From the NCBI RefSeq assembly GCF_030122845.1, contig NZ_CP126084.1, forward strand, positions 1,054,001 to 1,118,000: DNA of 64,000 nucleotides, read 5' to 3'. Shown piece by piece: positions 16,315 through 25,021 of this stretch. Position numbers and translations under genes: made by a program. The stretch is from Paenibacillus woosongensis. GTDB taxonomy: Bacteria; Bacillota; Bacilli; Paenibacillales; Paenibacillaceae. Position 1 is the stretch's first letter. Every line of letters begins with the position of its first letter. The notes below the pieces were generated by a model. The model was given only the letters and a program-made list of their open reading frames with translations, had not been told where the DNA came from and ran no database searches.

Positions 16315-17274
16315 ATGCTGCGAATTATGGGCGTTACGCGGGATCATAAAGTAAAGGCGGATCTATCGCTGGAAGATGTCCGCATAGGACACTATATTTG
16401 GTGCTGGGTGGATTTCAATGAACCGTCGGAAGAGGAGTCAGAGCTGCTTGCTTCCTTCTTTGAATTCCATCCTCTGGCTATTGAAGATTGCCTGCACGTC
16501 CTGCAGCGGCCGAAGCTGGATTATTATGAGGATTATCAATTTCTCGTTCTGCACGCGATGAATCCGGACACCTTGAGCACGGTAGAGGTCGATTTGTTCA
16601 TCGGCAGCAGCTACCTCGTGTCTTACCACAAGAAGCCGCTAAACGAGGTAGATCAGGCGTGGGAGAACATGCTGAACGGGACGCGTAACCGCAAAATCTG
16701 GTCCCAGGGGCCTTATGCCGCCGCTTACATGATCATCGACAGCCTGGTGGATAATTATTTTCCGTGTGTATATTCCATTGAGGACGATCTGGATGAACTG
16801 GAAAAGCTGGGGGGGCGTGAATCGGTGGAGGTTCTGCTGAATCAAGTGTTTGCGCTGCGGAGCCGTCTGCTCAAGCTGCGGCGCACGATCGTGCCGATGC
16901 GGGATTTGATGTACCGCGTTCTGAACTCCCAGCATATCCAGGGGGAGAAGGAGCCGAGAGTGCACTTCTCGGACATCTATGATCATCTGCTGAAGCTGTC
17001 GGAAATGATTGACAGCAACCGTGAGATGACGGCTGATTTGAGGGATTCCTATATTTCGCTCAATTCCAACCGGATGAACGGCATCATGAAGACGCTGACG
17101 GTTATTACGACTGTGTTCATGCCGCTTACGCTGATAGCGGGAATTTACGGGATGAACTTCGTGAACATGCCTGAGCTGGAATGGCACTATGGCTATTATG
17201 GCGTGCTTACCCTAATGGGCGTACTCAGCATCTGGATGATTCTCAGCTTCATGCGGCGGGGCTGGTTCAAGTGA
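16315..17274 (+). CDS. corA: CorA-family magnesium/cobalt channel
   Basis: This is a 319-residue divalent-cation channel. The cytoplasmic N-terminal domain includes FHPLAIEDCLHVLQRPKLDY, a classic CorA segment, followed by the long stalk helix. Two C-terminal membrane helices come last, and the pore motif GMN is in AGIYGMNFVNMPE. The C-terminus is basic (RRGWFK), as expected. AAGGAGG is placed correctly for ATG 16315; earlier in-frame TTG/ATG codons fall on the preceding terminator and were rejected. It is transcribed alone between two strong terminators. Confidence 0.95.
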   Translation: MLRIMGVTRDHKVKADLSLEDVRIGHYIWCWVDFNEPSEEESELLASFFEFHPLAIEDCLHVLQRPKLDYYEDYQFLVLHAMNPDTLSTVEVDLFIGSSYLVSYHKKPLNEVDQAWENMLNGTRNRKIWSQGPYAAAYMIIDSLVDNYFPCVYSIEDDLDELEKLGGRESVEVLLNQVFALRSRLLKLRRTIVPMRDLMYRVLNSQHIQGEKEPRVHFSDIYDHLLKLSEMIDSNREMTADLRDSYISLNSNRMNGIMKTLTVITTVFMPLTLIAGIYGMNFVNMPELEWHYGYYGVLTLMGVLSIWMILSFMRRGWFK

Positions 17275-17327
17275 TAGAGGAAGTTCTGAAGCTTTTATGA
17301 ACATCAATTATAGTTCAGTTCCAAAGA

Positions 17328-17366
17328 CGGTCATTTCCCATTTTAAGGCGGGAAATGACCGCTTTT
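17328..17366 (+). terminator. Intrinsic terminator of corA
   Basis: CGGTCATTTCCC (17328-17339) and GGGAAATGACCG (17350-17361) form a perfect 12-bp stem followed by CTTTTT. Confidence 0.95.
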
Positions 17367-17489
17367 TGTTGTTGCGCTGGACGGGCATTCAATTATTTTT
17401 TGCCGGATTAGATAGATGTCCACTATACAATTGCTTTTCTGGCATACGATGAGATTATATACAACTGCACTATAAAGGAGGAGGACCAC

Positions 17490-18383
17490 TTGAAGATTCG
17501 TAAGGCGATCATACCAGCAGCAGGCTTCGGAACACGGCTTCTTCCAGTAACCAAAGCAATCCCCAAGGAAATGCTTCCGATTATTGATAAACCAACGATT
17601 CAATTTATTATCGAGGAAACGGCAGCGGCTGGAATCGAGGAGATTCTGATTGTCACCGGCAAAGGGAAGAAGGTTATCGAGGATCATTTTGATTCCGCAC
17701 ATGAGCTTGAATACTTCCTGGAACAGAAGGGAAAGTTCGAAGAGCTTCGCAAGGTGAGAGAGTTTGCTGGTCTGGCAGACATTCATTATATCCGCCAATC
17801 CGAGCCGAAAGGGCTGGGCCACGCGATTCATGTGGGCAGAAAGTTTGTTGGGAGAGAGCCCTTTGCTGTTCTGCTTGGAGATACCTTCTTCGAGTCAGAG
17901 CCTCCGGCACTGAAGCAGTTGATCGAAGGCTTCGACAGATTCCAGACTTCCATTCTGGGGGTTCAGACGGTTCCCGAAGATAAAGTATCCAAATACGGGA
18001 TTGTAGATGCCAAGCCATTAATGGATGCTTTCGCCTATGTTACTCAATTAATCGAGAAGCCCCAGACAGGTGCGGCGCCTTCGCGTCTGGCGATGGTAGG
18101 GCGTTATATTCTTACGCCATCGATCTTTGATATTCTGGAAAATCAGCCACCCGGCGTAGGAGGTGAAATTCAGCTCACCGACGCGTTGAACAGGCTCCTG
18201 ACCAAGGAAGCAGTCTATACTTGCGAGATCAATGGCCGCTGGCATGATGTTGGAGATCCGCTTGGCTATCTTAAGGCTATTCTCGCTATTACAAGGCATC
18301 GTGGAGATCTGAAGAATGATCTGCAAGAGGAGATAAACAGACTGCTGCAGGTTGACAATGATATCCCTAGTTCCGAACAATAG
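17490..18383 (+). CDS. galU: UTP-glucose-1-phosphate uridylyltransferase
   Basis: This enzyme makes UDP-glucose from UTP and glucose-1-phosphate, for glycolipids, teichoic acids and exopolysaccharide. The 297-residue protein opens with the nucleotide-binding motif KAIIPAAGFGTRLLPVTKAI and the KEMLPIIDKPTIQ segment. It has the sugar-binding RQSEPKGLGHAI, the metal Asp in VLLGDTF and the C-terminal GRWHDVGDPLGY. It starts at TTG 17490 after AAGGAGGAGG. The following gene is a glycosyltransferase, so UDP-glucose may be its donor. Length and motifs match GalU/GtaB throughout. Confidence 0.97.
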   Translation: MKIRKAIIPAAGFGTRLLPVTKAIPKEMLPIIDKPTIQFIIEETAAAGIEEILIVTGKGKKVIEDHFDSAHELEYFLEQKGKFEELRKVREFAGLADIHYIRQSEPKGLGHAIHVGRKFVGREPFAVLLGDTFFESEPPALKQLIEGFDRFQTSILGVQTVPEDKVSKYGIVDAKPLMDAFAYVTQLIEKPQTGAAPSRLAMVGRYILTPSIFDILENQPPGVGGEIQLTDALNRLLTKEAVYTCEINGRWHDVGDPLGYLKAILAITRHRGDLKNDLQEEINRLLQVDNDIPSSEQ

Positions 18384-18495
18384 CTATCTACGTATAGTCA
18401 CTAAGCATGAAGGGGCCAAGAGGCCTGAGAGTAACGAGTACGGCAATCGTAAACTGCGTTATTGTCTAAAAACCAGGGAGAGGTGTTAAATGTAA

Positions 18496-19746
18496 ATGGT
18501 TGAATTGGCTTTAGCATTTACGGATAAGGATGGAAGTTATGCAGAACATGCCGCTGTCGTTCTTACATCGGTTTTCCTCCATACAGGTTCACAAGTAAAC
18601 GTTCATATTCTTCATGACGAGTCGTTGACCGAAGAGAACAAACTAAGAATTAAACAACTGGTTTCGCATTATAATCATACGGTCAATTTCTACTCTGTCG
18701 TCTTTCCTCCCGATTTGGCTGAAGTTGTTGAGGGAGCTCAATCGGTTAATACATGGACCCGGGGGAGCATGTACCGTCTGCTCTTGCCTTTTCTCCCCAA
18801 TATCGGGAAAGTTATTTACCTGGACTGCGATGTGCTGGTAAATCTGGATATTCAAGAGTTGTGGAATATCGATTTAAACGGTTACTATTTGGCTGCGGCC
18901 CGAGATCCAGGCGTCGCAGGACTCACCGACATACTTCTGCCCTTAGGTTTAAATCCGGATAATTACTTCAATTCGGGTGTTATCGTATTTGGACTGGACA
19001 ATATTCGCCACAACCCGGAATGGTATGACAAGATGAAGGATTTCCTCCGGCAGCATCCCAGCACAACCCTGCCGGACCAGGATATACTCAATCACGTTTT
19101 CGGCAGCAACTATTTACAGCTTGGCGGGGAGTTTAACACCTTTAGCTTCAGTAATCCGGATCAAGATTTCAATCATAAAATCGTGCATTTTGCCGGCGAG
19201 ACAAAGTGGTGGGATCCAGCGTCCCCAGGCTACGCCCTGTATGAAGAATATCTTAATCTGACACCGTGGAGATTACCTGAATCGCACTTTGCAGCGCCGC
19301 TTGAGAAAAAGGCGGATCCGTGGCCGTCCTTGCCTCGATTGGAACATGAAGAGCCAGCTCAGCCCGAGGGTTCTGCGCAGCTGCCTCTGCAGTATGCCGG
19401 GAAGCAGCAGCCCGTGCATAAAGTGAATCCGCCAAGGCATCGGCGTATTTACGGTATGAAGAAAACGCGGATGAAGCGGCAATCCAGACTGAAGAAGTTT
19501 AGGAGATTAACGAAGCGGAAGTTATTGAAAAGACCTGTAAGGCAGGCCGGCTTCGGAACGCTCAAGCCCTCTCGGCCATATCAGGCAGCGCCGGTGCAGC
19601 GGAATTACCGATTGAAACCTAAAAGAAGAACGCAGAATTTCTATCCAGGTATAGTTACGCCTCCGGGAAGGGGTCAGCGGGTCGCAGCACCTCGGCGAAG
19701 AATGATTACAGAACTGGTTGGAAGACGGTACACGCCCGAACCTTAA
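18496..19746 (+). CDS. GT8 glycosyltransferase with a basic C-terminal tail
   Basis: Residues 1-260 are a family-8 retaining glycosyltransferase that uses a nucleotide-sugar. It has the N-terminal strand VELALAFTDKDG, acceptor-side NTWTRGSMYRLLLPFLP, the metal-binding DCD (residues 110-112) in VIYLDCDVLVNLD, and NYFNSGVIVFGL. The closing motif is HFAGETKWW. Residues 270-416 are a low-complexity tail very rich in Lys, Arg, Pro and Gln (for example KKTRMKRQSRLKKFRR), absent from ordinary GT8 enzymes. The tail could bind anionic cell-wall polymers or nucleic acid. The gene follows galU by 112 bp, so UDP-glucose or UDP-galactose is a plausible donor. Confidence 0.85.
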   Translation: MVELALAFTDKDGSYAEHAAVVLTSVFLHTGSQVNVHILHDESLTEENKLRIKQLVSHYNHTVNFYSVVFPPDLAEVVEGAQSVNTWTRGSMYRLLLPFLPNIGKVIYLDCDVLVNLDIQELWNIDLNGYYLAAARDPGVAGLTDILLPLGLNPDNYFNSGVIVFGLDNIRHNPEWYDKMKDFLRQHPSTTLPDQDILNHVFGSNYLQLGGEFNTFSFSNPDQDFNHKIVHFAGETKWWDPASPGYALYEEYLNLTPWRLPESHFAAPLEKKADPWPSLPRLEHEEPAQPEGSAQLPLQYAGKQQPVHKVNPPRHRRIYGMKKTRMKRQSRLKKFRRLTKRKLLKRPVRQAGFGTLKPSRPYQAAPVQRNYRLKPKRRTQNFYPGIVTPPGRGQRVAAPRRRMITELVGRRYTPEP

Positions 19747-19832
19747 GCGGGCGGAGAAGGACCAGGGCGCATATGGAAACGTGTAGAAATTGCCGCAGAT
19801 TACCGGCAATATCGCGAACACCGAATTCATAA

Positions 19833-19886
19833 GCACCCTTCGGTCTTTATTAGCCTGAAGGCGAGAAAGAAAGAAGGGTGCCGCTA
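19833..19886 (+). terminator. Possible terminator of the GT8 gene
   Basis: GCACCCTTC (19833-19841) pairs with GAAGGGTGC (19873-19881) across a 31-base loop that can itself fold. It is followed by CGCTATTTT. This is a moderate-quality terminator. Confidence 0.5.
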
Positions 19887-19910
19887 TTTTATAGCTATGC
19901 ATGGGATAAG

Positions 19911-19941
19911 AAAAAATAGCTGCCGAGACTTCTCGACAGCT
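19911..19941 (-). terminator. Intrinsic terminator of the basic-tail protein gene
   Basis: On the minus strand AGCTGTCGAG pairs with CTCGGCAGCT (one G-T pair), followed by ATTTTTTC. It lies 40 bases past the stop of the gene at 19981. Confidence 0.85.
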
Positions 19942-19980
19942 CTGCGGCCCCGAATATAATCTAGTGCGGAGTTTGTAGCA

Positions 19981-20517
19981 TTAGCGGCGGCGTTTCGCTT
20001 TTCCGTTGCGTGCACGGGAGGAGGAGCGCTTATTGCCTTTTCTGCTGCTCTTCCTGGCGCTTCCTCTGCTCTGCCGGCGGCGTCGTGGCCTGTATTCGTC
20101 CAGCTTGTAGCCGGCTCCTTTGGGCCGCGCTCCTTTGCCGCCGGGGAGCAGACCCGTGATCAGCTTAGCCATCGGCGCAAACTGCTGAACGGTTTGCATG
20201 ACCTTCTGCACTTTCCCCACCGTAGCAATTATGCCGTCGATCCCGCCGAGCCTGTCGATCATGCCTTTGAGATCGCCCAAGTTCGGGAGAGAGAAGCCTC
20301 CGGTGGACTTGGCAGCTCCGGCGGCTGCGGCTGGCAGTATAGCGGTCTCGCCCGCGGCTGCTCCCGCTCCCGCTGCGGCTTGTGGTGGTGAATAAGGAAC
20401 AAGCGCAGAAGCTTCCGCTGTATTCGTAAGCGACGGCTCATACGGAATAACCCCGGGATAGTAGTCTGTATAGGTAGAGGGCGTTACGCTTCGATGGGGA
20501 GGATAGTAATGAGGCAT
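19981..20517 (-). CDS. Hypothetical protein, YqfQ/VrrA-like with a basic tail
   Basis: This is a 178-residue protein of three parts. The N-terminus is Tyr/Pro-rich (PHYYPPHRSVTPSTYTDYY), the middle is Ala/Gly-rich, and a helical segment of about 50 residues (LKGMIDRLGGIDGIIATVGK, then VMQTVQQFAPMAKLITG) follows. The tail has some 45 residues made almost only of Arg, Lys, Ser and Gly. The helical segment recalls spore-associated YqfQ/VrrA-like proteins of Bacilli; this is a tentative resemblance. The basic tail may bind DNA or coat polymers. ATG 20517 is preferred over TTG 20538 because AAAGGA lies just inside the longer form. It is convergent with the GT8 gene. Confidence 0.7.
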   Translation of the reverse strand: MPHYYPPHRSVTPSTYTDYYPGVIPYEPSLTNTAEASALVPYSPPQAAAGAGAAAGETAILPAAAAGAAKSTGGFSLPNLGDLKGMIDRLGGIDGIIATVGKVQKVMQTVQQFAPMAKLITGLLPGGKGARPKGAGYKLDEYRPRRRRQSRGSARKSSRKGNKRSSSRARNGKAKRRR

Positions 20518-20675
20518 AATATCACTTTCCTTTTTCAATATTTAGGGTGGAGATAGGCGTTTGTATATTACACTGTATGTGTATCGCACAACGTGTGTAT
20601 AGACGAATGTCCCGGGTGTGGTGGGCTTTTGTGTATTTTGGGCGTTATTTCTGTGATGCGTGAAATCGTTAACGC

Positions 20676-20705
20676 TTGAAAAGCAGGCCATTGCTCAGGT
20701 ACAAT
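20676..20705 (+). promoter_or_regulatory. Promoter of the yerC gene
   Basis: TTGAAA (20676-20681) and TACAAT (20700-20705) are separated by 18 bp. They lie 40 bases before the GTG start of the YerC-like gene. The rest of the 206-bp intergenic region contains several GTGTAT/ATACAC stretches but no firm feature. Confidence 0.6.
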
Positions 20706-20744
20706 GTAGGTGTGTTTATAGTAACCGTAGGGGATGATTAATCA

Positions 20745-21035
20745 GTGCAACTTAAGAAGTTGAATGATAAAACGATCGACCAATTATTCGAAGCGATTCT
20801 TACATTGAAGAATATCGAGGAATGCTACGTCTTTTTCGATGATTTATGTACAGTTAACGAAATACAATCTTTGTCCCAGCGCCTGGAAGTGGCGCGCATG
20901 CTCGGCAAAGGAAATACTTATAATCAAATCGAGGCGGAGACCGGAGCCAGCACGGCGACGATTTCCCGCGTCAAGCGCTGCTTGAATTACGGCAACGACG
21001 GGTACAAGATGACGCTTGACCGCCTGGGGCGATAA
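20745..21035 (+). CDS. yerC: YerC/TrpR-like DNA-binding protein
   Basis: This is a 96-residue regulator of the YerC/YecD family, which shares the TrpR repressor fold. It shows the family's LFEAILTLKNIEECYVFFDD, then NEIQSLSQRLEVARML and the helix-turn-helix TYNQIEAETGASTATISRVK. It starts at GTG 20745 after AGGGGATGA. Length is exactly that of the family. It is followed after two bases by the CbiX-like gene and then a diacylglycerol kinase gene; in Bacilli yerC also lies near yerB, and here the YerB-like gene is 6.5 kb away. Its target genes are unknown. Confidence 0.93.
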   Translation: MQLKKLNDKTIDQLFEAILTLKNIEECYVFFDDLCTVNEIQSLSQRLEVARMLGKGNTYNQIEAETGASTATISRVKRCLNYGNDGYKMTLDRLGR

Positions 21036-21037
21036 GG

Positions 21038-21934
21038 ATGAAGGAAAGCTTGGATATGCTGCAGGGTGGAAGCGGAGCTTCGGGGCAGGATCATGGGCTG
21101 CGACAAGGGCTGGTTAGCGAGGAGGCGGAATTTACACGAGAGCCGCTTTCGGCGGACGGCCCGCGGCGGCCCGGTGTGCTCGTGATCAGCCACGGTTCTC
21201 CGGACGGCCACTGGGTAAAGCTGGTGGATGAGGCGGTCGCAGCAGTCAAAGCAGGATTACCGGGGGGGCTTCCAGTGGAAGCCTCTTTCCTTGAAATTGT
21301 AGATGGCCGCCTCATTCAGGACGGGATCGACCGGCTGGAGCTCGAGGGCGTCACCGATATGATTGTCATTCCTTTATTTATGTCCTCGGGCAGCACGCAT
21401 GTGGATGAGATTGCGTATGCGCTTGGGGTTAAGGACACGCCGGAGAAGGAGACGGATTTAGAGCATTTTCGCCTCTCTGCGCGCGTGTTCTTTGGCGAGC
21501 CCGTAGACGATCACCCGCTGGTTGCCCAAATGATCTGGGATAAGGTCAAGCCATTGTCCCGCGAGCCGGAGCGGGAGGCGCTGCTGCTGGTCGGCCATGG
21601 CAGCAGGCATGACGGCTTCCGCCAGCGCTGGGAGCAAGGCATCTCCTCCCTGGCGGCACGGGTGAAAGACATCAGCGGCCTTGCCGTGACGGATTTTGCG
21701 CTTCTAAATCCAGATAGCGTGCATAAGAAGGTCACTTATTGGCAAGAACGGGGATATGAGGTGGCTATCGCCCCGTTATTCCTAAGCGCAGGTTATTTCA
21801 CGAAGAAAGAAATCCCTTCCAGACTGGAAGGATTGACATATCGCTACTCGGGAGAAGCGCTGCTTCCCCATCCGCTTTTGCCTCACTGGATGTTGGATCA
21901 AATATTGCATATAATGAGGTCAATGAAATTATGA
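21038..21934 (+). CDS. CbiX/SirB-like chelatase-domain protein
   Basis: This is a 298-residue protein with two tandem CbiX-type domains, as in class-II sirohydrochlorin or cobalt chelatases, which insert a metal into a tetrapyrrole. The first domain starts at GVLVISHGSPDGHW (candidate ligand His52), with VEASFLEIVDGR and the metal-site region VIPLFMSSGSTHVDE. The second has LLVGHGSRHDGF and VAIAPLFLSAGYFTKKEI. The first 40 residues are non-homologous; ATG 21056 is an alternative start with a better ribosome site (AAGGAAAG). No other tetrapyrrole genes are nearby, so the substrate and metal are uncertain. Confidence 0.83.
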   Translation: MKESLDMLQGGSGASGQDHGLRQGLVSEEAEFTREPLSADGPRRPGVLVISHGSPDGHWVKLVDEAVAAVKAGLPGGLPVEASFLEIVDGRLIQDGIDRLELEGVTDMIVIPLFMSSGSTHVDEIAYALGVKDTPEKETDLEHFRLSARVFFGEPVDDHPLVAQMIWDKVKPLSREPEREALLLVGHGSRHDGFRQRWEQGISSLAARVKDISGLAVTDFALLNPDSVHKKVTYWQERGYEVAIAPLFLSAGYFTKKEIPSRLEGLTYRYSGEALLPHPLLPHWMLDQILHIMRSMKL

Positions 21935-21955
21935 TAAACGGGTGGCGTTCATATC

Positions 21956-22837
21956 ATGAAGAGAGCTAGGTTGATTTATAATCCGTCCTCCGGACGAGAG
22001 GAAATGCGGCGCTTGCTTCCCGATGTGCTGGATCGCTTGGATCTTGCCGGCATTGAGACTTCATGCCATGCTACGACAGGCGAGGGCGATGCTACGCGGG
22101 AAGCGGCGGAAGCGGTGCGGCGCGGCTACGATATCATTATTGCGGCCGGCGGCGACGGCACGTTAAATGAAGTGGTGAACGGCATGGCAGGACTTGAGCA
22201 TTTGCCGCCGCTCGGCATCTTTCCGATGGGAACGACAAACGACTTCGCCCGGGCTATGGGAATTCCCAAGCGCTGGGAGGATTATTGCGATTTAGTGATT
22301 GAGAACAAGACGCGGCCGATTGACATCGGCAAGGTGAATGGCCGCCACTTTATTAATATCGCCGGCGGCGGCTCGCTGACGGAGCTGACGTATGAGGTGC
22401 CCAGCAAGCTCAAGACGATGATCGGCCAGTTGGCTTATTATATGAAGGGCATCGAGAAGGTTGCCAGTCTGTCGCCGACGGAGCTGATCATTCGTGCTGA
22501 TGGGCACGGGGTGCTGGAAGGCGAGTTCATGCTGTTCCTGATTGCGAACAGCAACTCTGTCGGCGGCTTTGAGAAGCTGGCGCCGGATGCGCGAATCGAT
22601 GACGGCCTGCTGGACGTGATCGCGGTGCGTAAATGCAATCTGGCGGAATTCATCCGCCTGCTGACGATGGCGCTGCGCGGCGATCATTTCAGTGATCCTC
22701 GTGTCGTCTATTTCAAGACGACCCGGATGGAGGTCACTTCGCCAGGCCTGGTTCAGTTGAACCTGGACGGCGAACTGGGCGGGGAGCTGCCCGGCGTGTT
22801 CGAGATTTTGCCGTCGCATTTGCGGATTTTTGCATAG
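21956..22837 (+). CDS. dgkB: Diacylglycerol kinase (DgkB/YerQ-like)
   Basis: This is a soluble lipid kinase of 293 residues that phosphorylates diacylglycerol left over from lipoteichoic acid synthesis. The N-terminus RARLIYNPSSGREEMRR and the catalytic loop IIAAGGDGTLNEVVNGM (around residues 60-76) are definitive of the DAGK catalytic family. FPMGTTNDFARAMGIP and the C-terminal NLDGELGGELPGVFEI complete the two-domain pattern. It follows the CbiX-like gene by 21 bp. Assignment to the DgkB type rather than the YegS or sphingosine-kinase types rests on the Firmicute context. Confidence 0.93.
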   Translation: MKRARLIYNPSSGREEMRRLLPDVLDRLDLAGIETSCHATTGEGDATREAAEAVRRGYDIIIAAGGDGTLNEVVNGMAGLEHLPPLGIFPMGTTNDFARAMGIPKRWEDYCDLVIENKTRPIDIGKVNGRHFINIAGGGSLTELTYEVPSKLKTMIGQLAYYMKGIEKVASLSPTELIIRADGHGVLEGEFMLFLIANSNSVGGFEKLAPDARIDDGLLDVIAVRKCNLAEFIRLLTMALRGDHFSDPRVVYFKTTRMEVTSPGLVQLNLDGELGGELPGVFEILPSHLRIFA

Positions 22838-23123
22838 ATGTAAGGGTTAGCGGGTGAAGGGCACAGGCTGGCAGGCGGGTTGTTCGCTTGCTGGGGAAAC
22901 CCTTGGCTGGGTGGAGAGCGTTCGCGACGGGCTGGCTATATCGGACTGGGCGGAATGCAGGTAATAGGATAGTGAAGAGTCGATATTTGGATGGATATAG
23001 AGGGGCTGTTTCCGAAGCATGCAGGATGCGGGGAACAGCCCCGGCTTCATGAAGGTGGCATGATGGAGCCCCGGCAGGCTGCTATGTTAGTGGGCCGGGG
23101 TGGGCTGGAAGAGCGTAGAGTAG

Positions 23124-23150
23124 GCAGGTCAAGCAGGTCAAGCAGGTCAG
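23124..23150. repeat. 9-bp tandem repeat, three copies
   Basis: GCAGGTCAA is repeated at 23124, 23133 and 23142 (the last unit ends in G). It is a short minisatellite in intergenic DNA. Confidence 0.8.
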
Positions 23151-23254
23151 GAAGGGCAAGAAGAACTGAAGACCCGAAGACCTGATGAGAATAGATTAAG
23201 ATCAGGAAAAGTGGTAGAACCGGATGGCCTGGGGACCTAAGAGGCTCAGTAGAT

Positions 23255-23308
23255 CTGACAGACTGGACAAACCTGACAAGCCCGGCAGACCTGGCAGATC
23301 TGGCAGAA
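23255..23308. repeat. 9-bp degenerate tandem repeat, six copies
   Basis: Six units of the form CTGRCARAC start at 23255, 23264, 23273, 23282, 23291 and 23300, with one to three changes each. On the plus strand one frame reads as a Gly/Pro-rich, collagen-like series; on the minus strand one frame reads as Leu-Pro-Gly. No start codon or ribosome site was seen for either. Confidence 0.75.
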
Positions 23309-23410
23309 GCGGAAGCTATTAAAACTCAGGAATAGCGGAGAACTGGAAGCCCTGGCAGATATTCTAAACATGAGGGAATAACCTTACAAGAAAGAAGTGA
23401 AGTACCAGCA

Positions 23411-25021
23411 ATGAAGAAGCAGCGAAGTAATGGGGCAGCGGGCAGGAAGGAATCGGCGGGCCGTGCCTATGGATCGGCGGAGCGTGAGACAGGTATCCGC
23501 AGCTCTAGTAAACGAAGCAGAAATGGAAGTGCAGGTCATTTGCGTGGCGCTAGAAAACAGCAGGCACCAGAGATCGCCGGATTGCCTGTCAGCAAAAACG
23601 ATGAAGTGGTCATCGACATCATCGGTATGAATCACGACGGAGAGGGCGTGGGCCGGGCAGATGGGTACACGCTGTTTGTAGCTGGAGCGCTTCCGGGCGA
23701 GAAGGTGCTCGTGAAGGTGCTGAAGACGAAGAAGCAATACGGCTATGCCAAACTGCTTGAGCTGCGTGAAGCCAGCCCGGATCGTGTAGCTCCGCCGTGC
23801 GGCATTTACGACAAGTGCGGCGGCTGCCAGCTGCAGCACTGGAGCTACGCGGGCCAGCTGGCCTGGAAGCGCCAGCACGTGGTCGATGCGCTGGAGCGCA
23901 TCGGCAAGCTGCGCGTGGCGGCGGAGGGCGATGCTGGCGCGGTGCTGGGCGGCGATGGGGCTAGCGAGGGAGCAGCACACGGCGACGAGGGTATTGTTGT
24001 GCTGCCGACGCTCGGCATGGCGGAGCCTTGGCGCTACCGCAACAAGGCCCAGGTGCCGATCGGCGTGACCGACGGCGCCCTGGTCGGCGGCTTCTATGCC
24101 CGCGGCAGCCACCGCATCGTCGACATGGAGACGTGCCTGATCCAGCATGAGCATAACGACGATGTCGTCACCCGCGTGAAGGCGATCGGGAGCGAGCTCG
24201 GCATCACCGCCTATGACGAAGAGACGGGGCGAGGCCTCTTGCGCCATGTTGTCGTGAAGAAGGCTTTTCATACCGGAGAAATGATGCTTGTCCTCGTCAC
24301 CAACGGGCAGGACATTCCGCACGTCGAGGCCTGGGTCGGCCTGATCCGGGAACAGCTCCCGCAGGTAGTCAGCATTTGCCAGAACATTAACACGAAACAG
24401 ACCAACGTCATCTTTGGCGACGAAACCCGCGTCCTCTGGGGACGTGACGTCATTTATGATTATATCGGAGACGTGCAGTTTGCGATCTCGGCGCGCTCTT
24501 TTTACCAAGTGAATCCGGTGCAAACTGAAGTGTTGTACAGTAAGACGGTGGAATATGCGGGGCTGACCGGAAGAGAGACTGTCATCGACGCCTACTGCGG
24601 CATTGGAACGATTTCCTTGTTCCTGGCGCAGCACGCCGAACGCGTATACGGGGTAGAAATCGTCAAGGAAGCGATCGACGACGCCCGCAGCAATGCCGAG
24701 TTGAACGGGATGAAGCATGTGACGTTTGAGGTGGGAGCTTCGGAGGACGTCATCCCCCGCTGGAAGGAGCAAGGCATCCAAGCAGATGTGATCGTGGTCG
24801 ATCCTCCGCGTAAAGGCTGCGATCCCCGCTTGCTGGAGACGATCTTGGAGATGAAGCCGGAGCGGGTGGTGTATGTAAGTTGTAACCCGTCCACGCTAGC
24901 CAGGGATCTGCGGATTCTGGAGGATGGCGGCTACCGGACGTTAGAGGTGCAGCCGGTGGATATGTTCCCGCATACAGTGCATGTGGAGTGCGTAATAGGA
25001 ATATGTCGAGACGATACGTAG
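23411..25021 (+). CDS. rlmD: 23S rRNA uracil-5-methyltransferase (RumA/RlmD type)
   Basis: This enzyme methylates uracil in 23S rRNA using S-adenosylmethionine. The protein has 536 residues: an unusual Ser/Arg/Gly-rich N-terminal extension (1-58) and a TRAM domain (about 60-120). The iron-sulfur cysteines are Cys130, Cys136 and Cys139 (CGIYDKCGGCQ), with a fourth in METCLIQ. The SAM-binding motif is DAYCGIGTISLFLA and the catalytic Cys491 is in SCNPSTLARDL. The C-terminus is MFPHTVHVECV followed by a short atypical tail (IGICRDDT). That tail and the mobile element right after it fit integration of the element into the 3' end of this gene, a known ICE target in Firmicutes. Confidence 0.93.
   Translation: MKKQRSNGAAGRKESAGRAYGSAERETGIRSSSKRSRNGSAGHLRGARKQQAPEIAGLPVSKNDEVVIDIIGMNHDGEGVGRADGYTLFVAGALPGEKVLVKVLKTKKQYGYAKLLELREASPDRVAPPCGIYDKCGGCQLQHWSYAGQLAWKRQHVVDALERIGKLRVAAEGDAGAVLGGDGASEGAAHGDEGIVVLPTLGMAEPWRYRNKAQVPIGVTDGALVGGFYARGSHRIVDMETCLIQHEHNDDVVTRVKAIGSELGITAYDEETGRGLLRHVVVKKAFHTGEMMLVLVTNGQDIPHVEAWVGLIREQLPQVVSICQNINTKQTNVIFGDETRVLWGRDVIYDYIGDVQFAISARSFYQVNPVQTEVLYSKTVEYAGLTGRETVIDAYCGIGTISLFLAQHAERVYGVEIVKEAIDDARSNAELNGMKHVTFEVGASEDVIPRWKEQGIQADVIVVDPPRKGCDPRLLETILEMKPERVVYVSCNPSTLARDLRILEDGGYRTLEVQPVDMFPHTVHVECVIGICRDDT

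Larger units (their letters stand above)
22838..23410. other. Gene-poor, repeat-bearing intergenic region
   Basis: No convincing gene fills this 573-bp stretch. It has two hairpins without T-runs: GGGGCTGTT/AACAGCCCC at 23002-23010 and 23034-23042, and CCCCGGC/GCCGGGG at 23069-23075 and 23094-23100. It also has two blocks of 9-bp degenerate tandem repeats, listed separately. It is purine-rich on the plus strand. The first hairpin may end the diacylglycerol kinase transcript. Confidence 0.5.

Noticed and set aside
18384-18495. Riboswitch or leader RNA before the GT8 gene
   Set aside because: Some short pairing (GGCC/GGCC) is possible, but no known riboswitch core was recognised and no terminator precedes the gene.
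23124-23308. Possible CRISPR array
   Set aside because: The repeats are 9 bp, directly tandem and without spacers, so this is not a CRISPR.
23384-24781. 465-codon open frame on the minus strand across rlmD
   Set aside because: It is the mirror of a clear RumA enzyme with all catalytic motifs. Its translation is His/Arg/Leu-rich without domains and has no ribosome site. Long antisense frames are common in G+C-rich codons.
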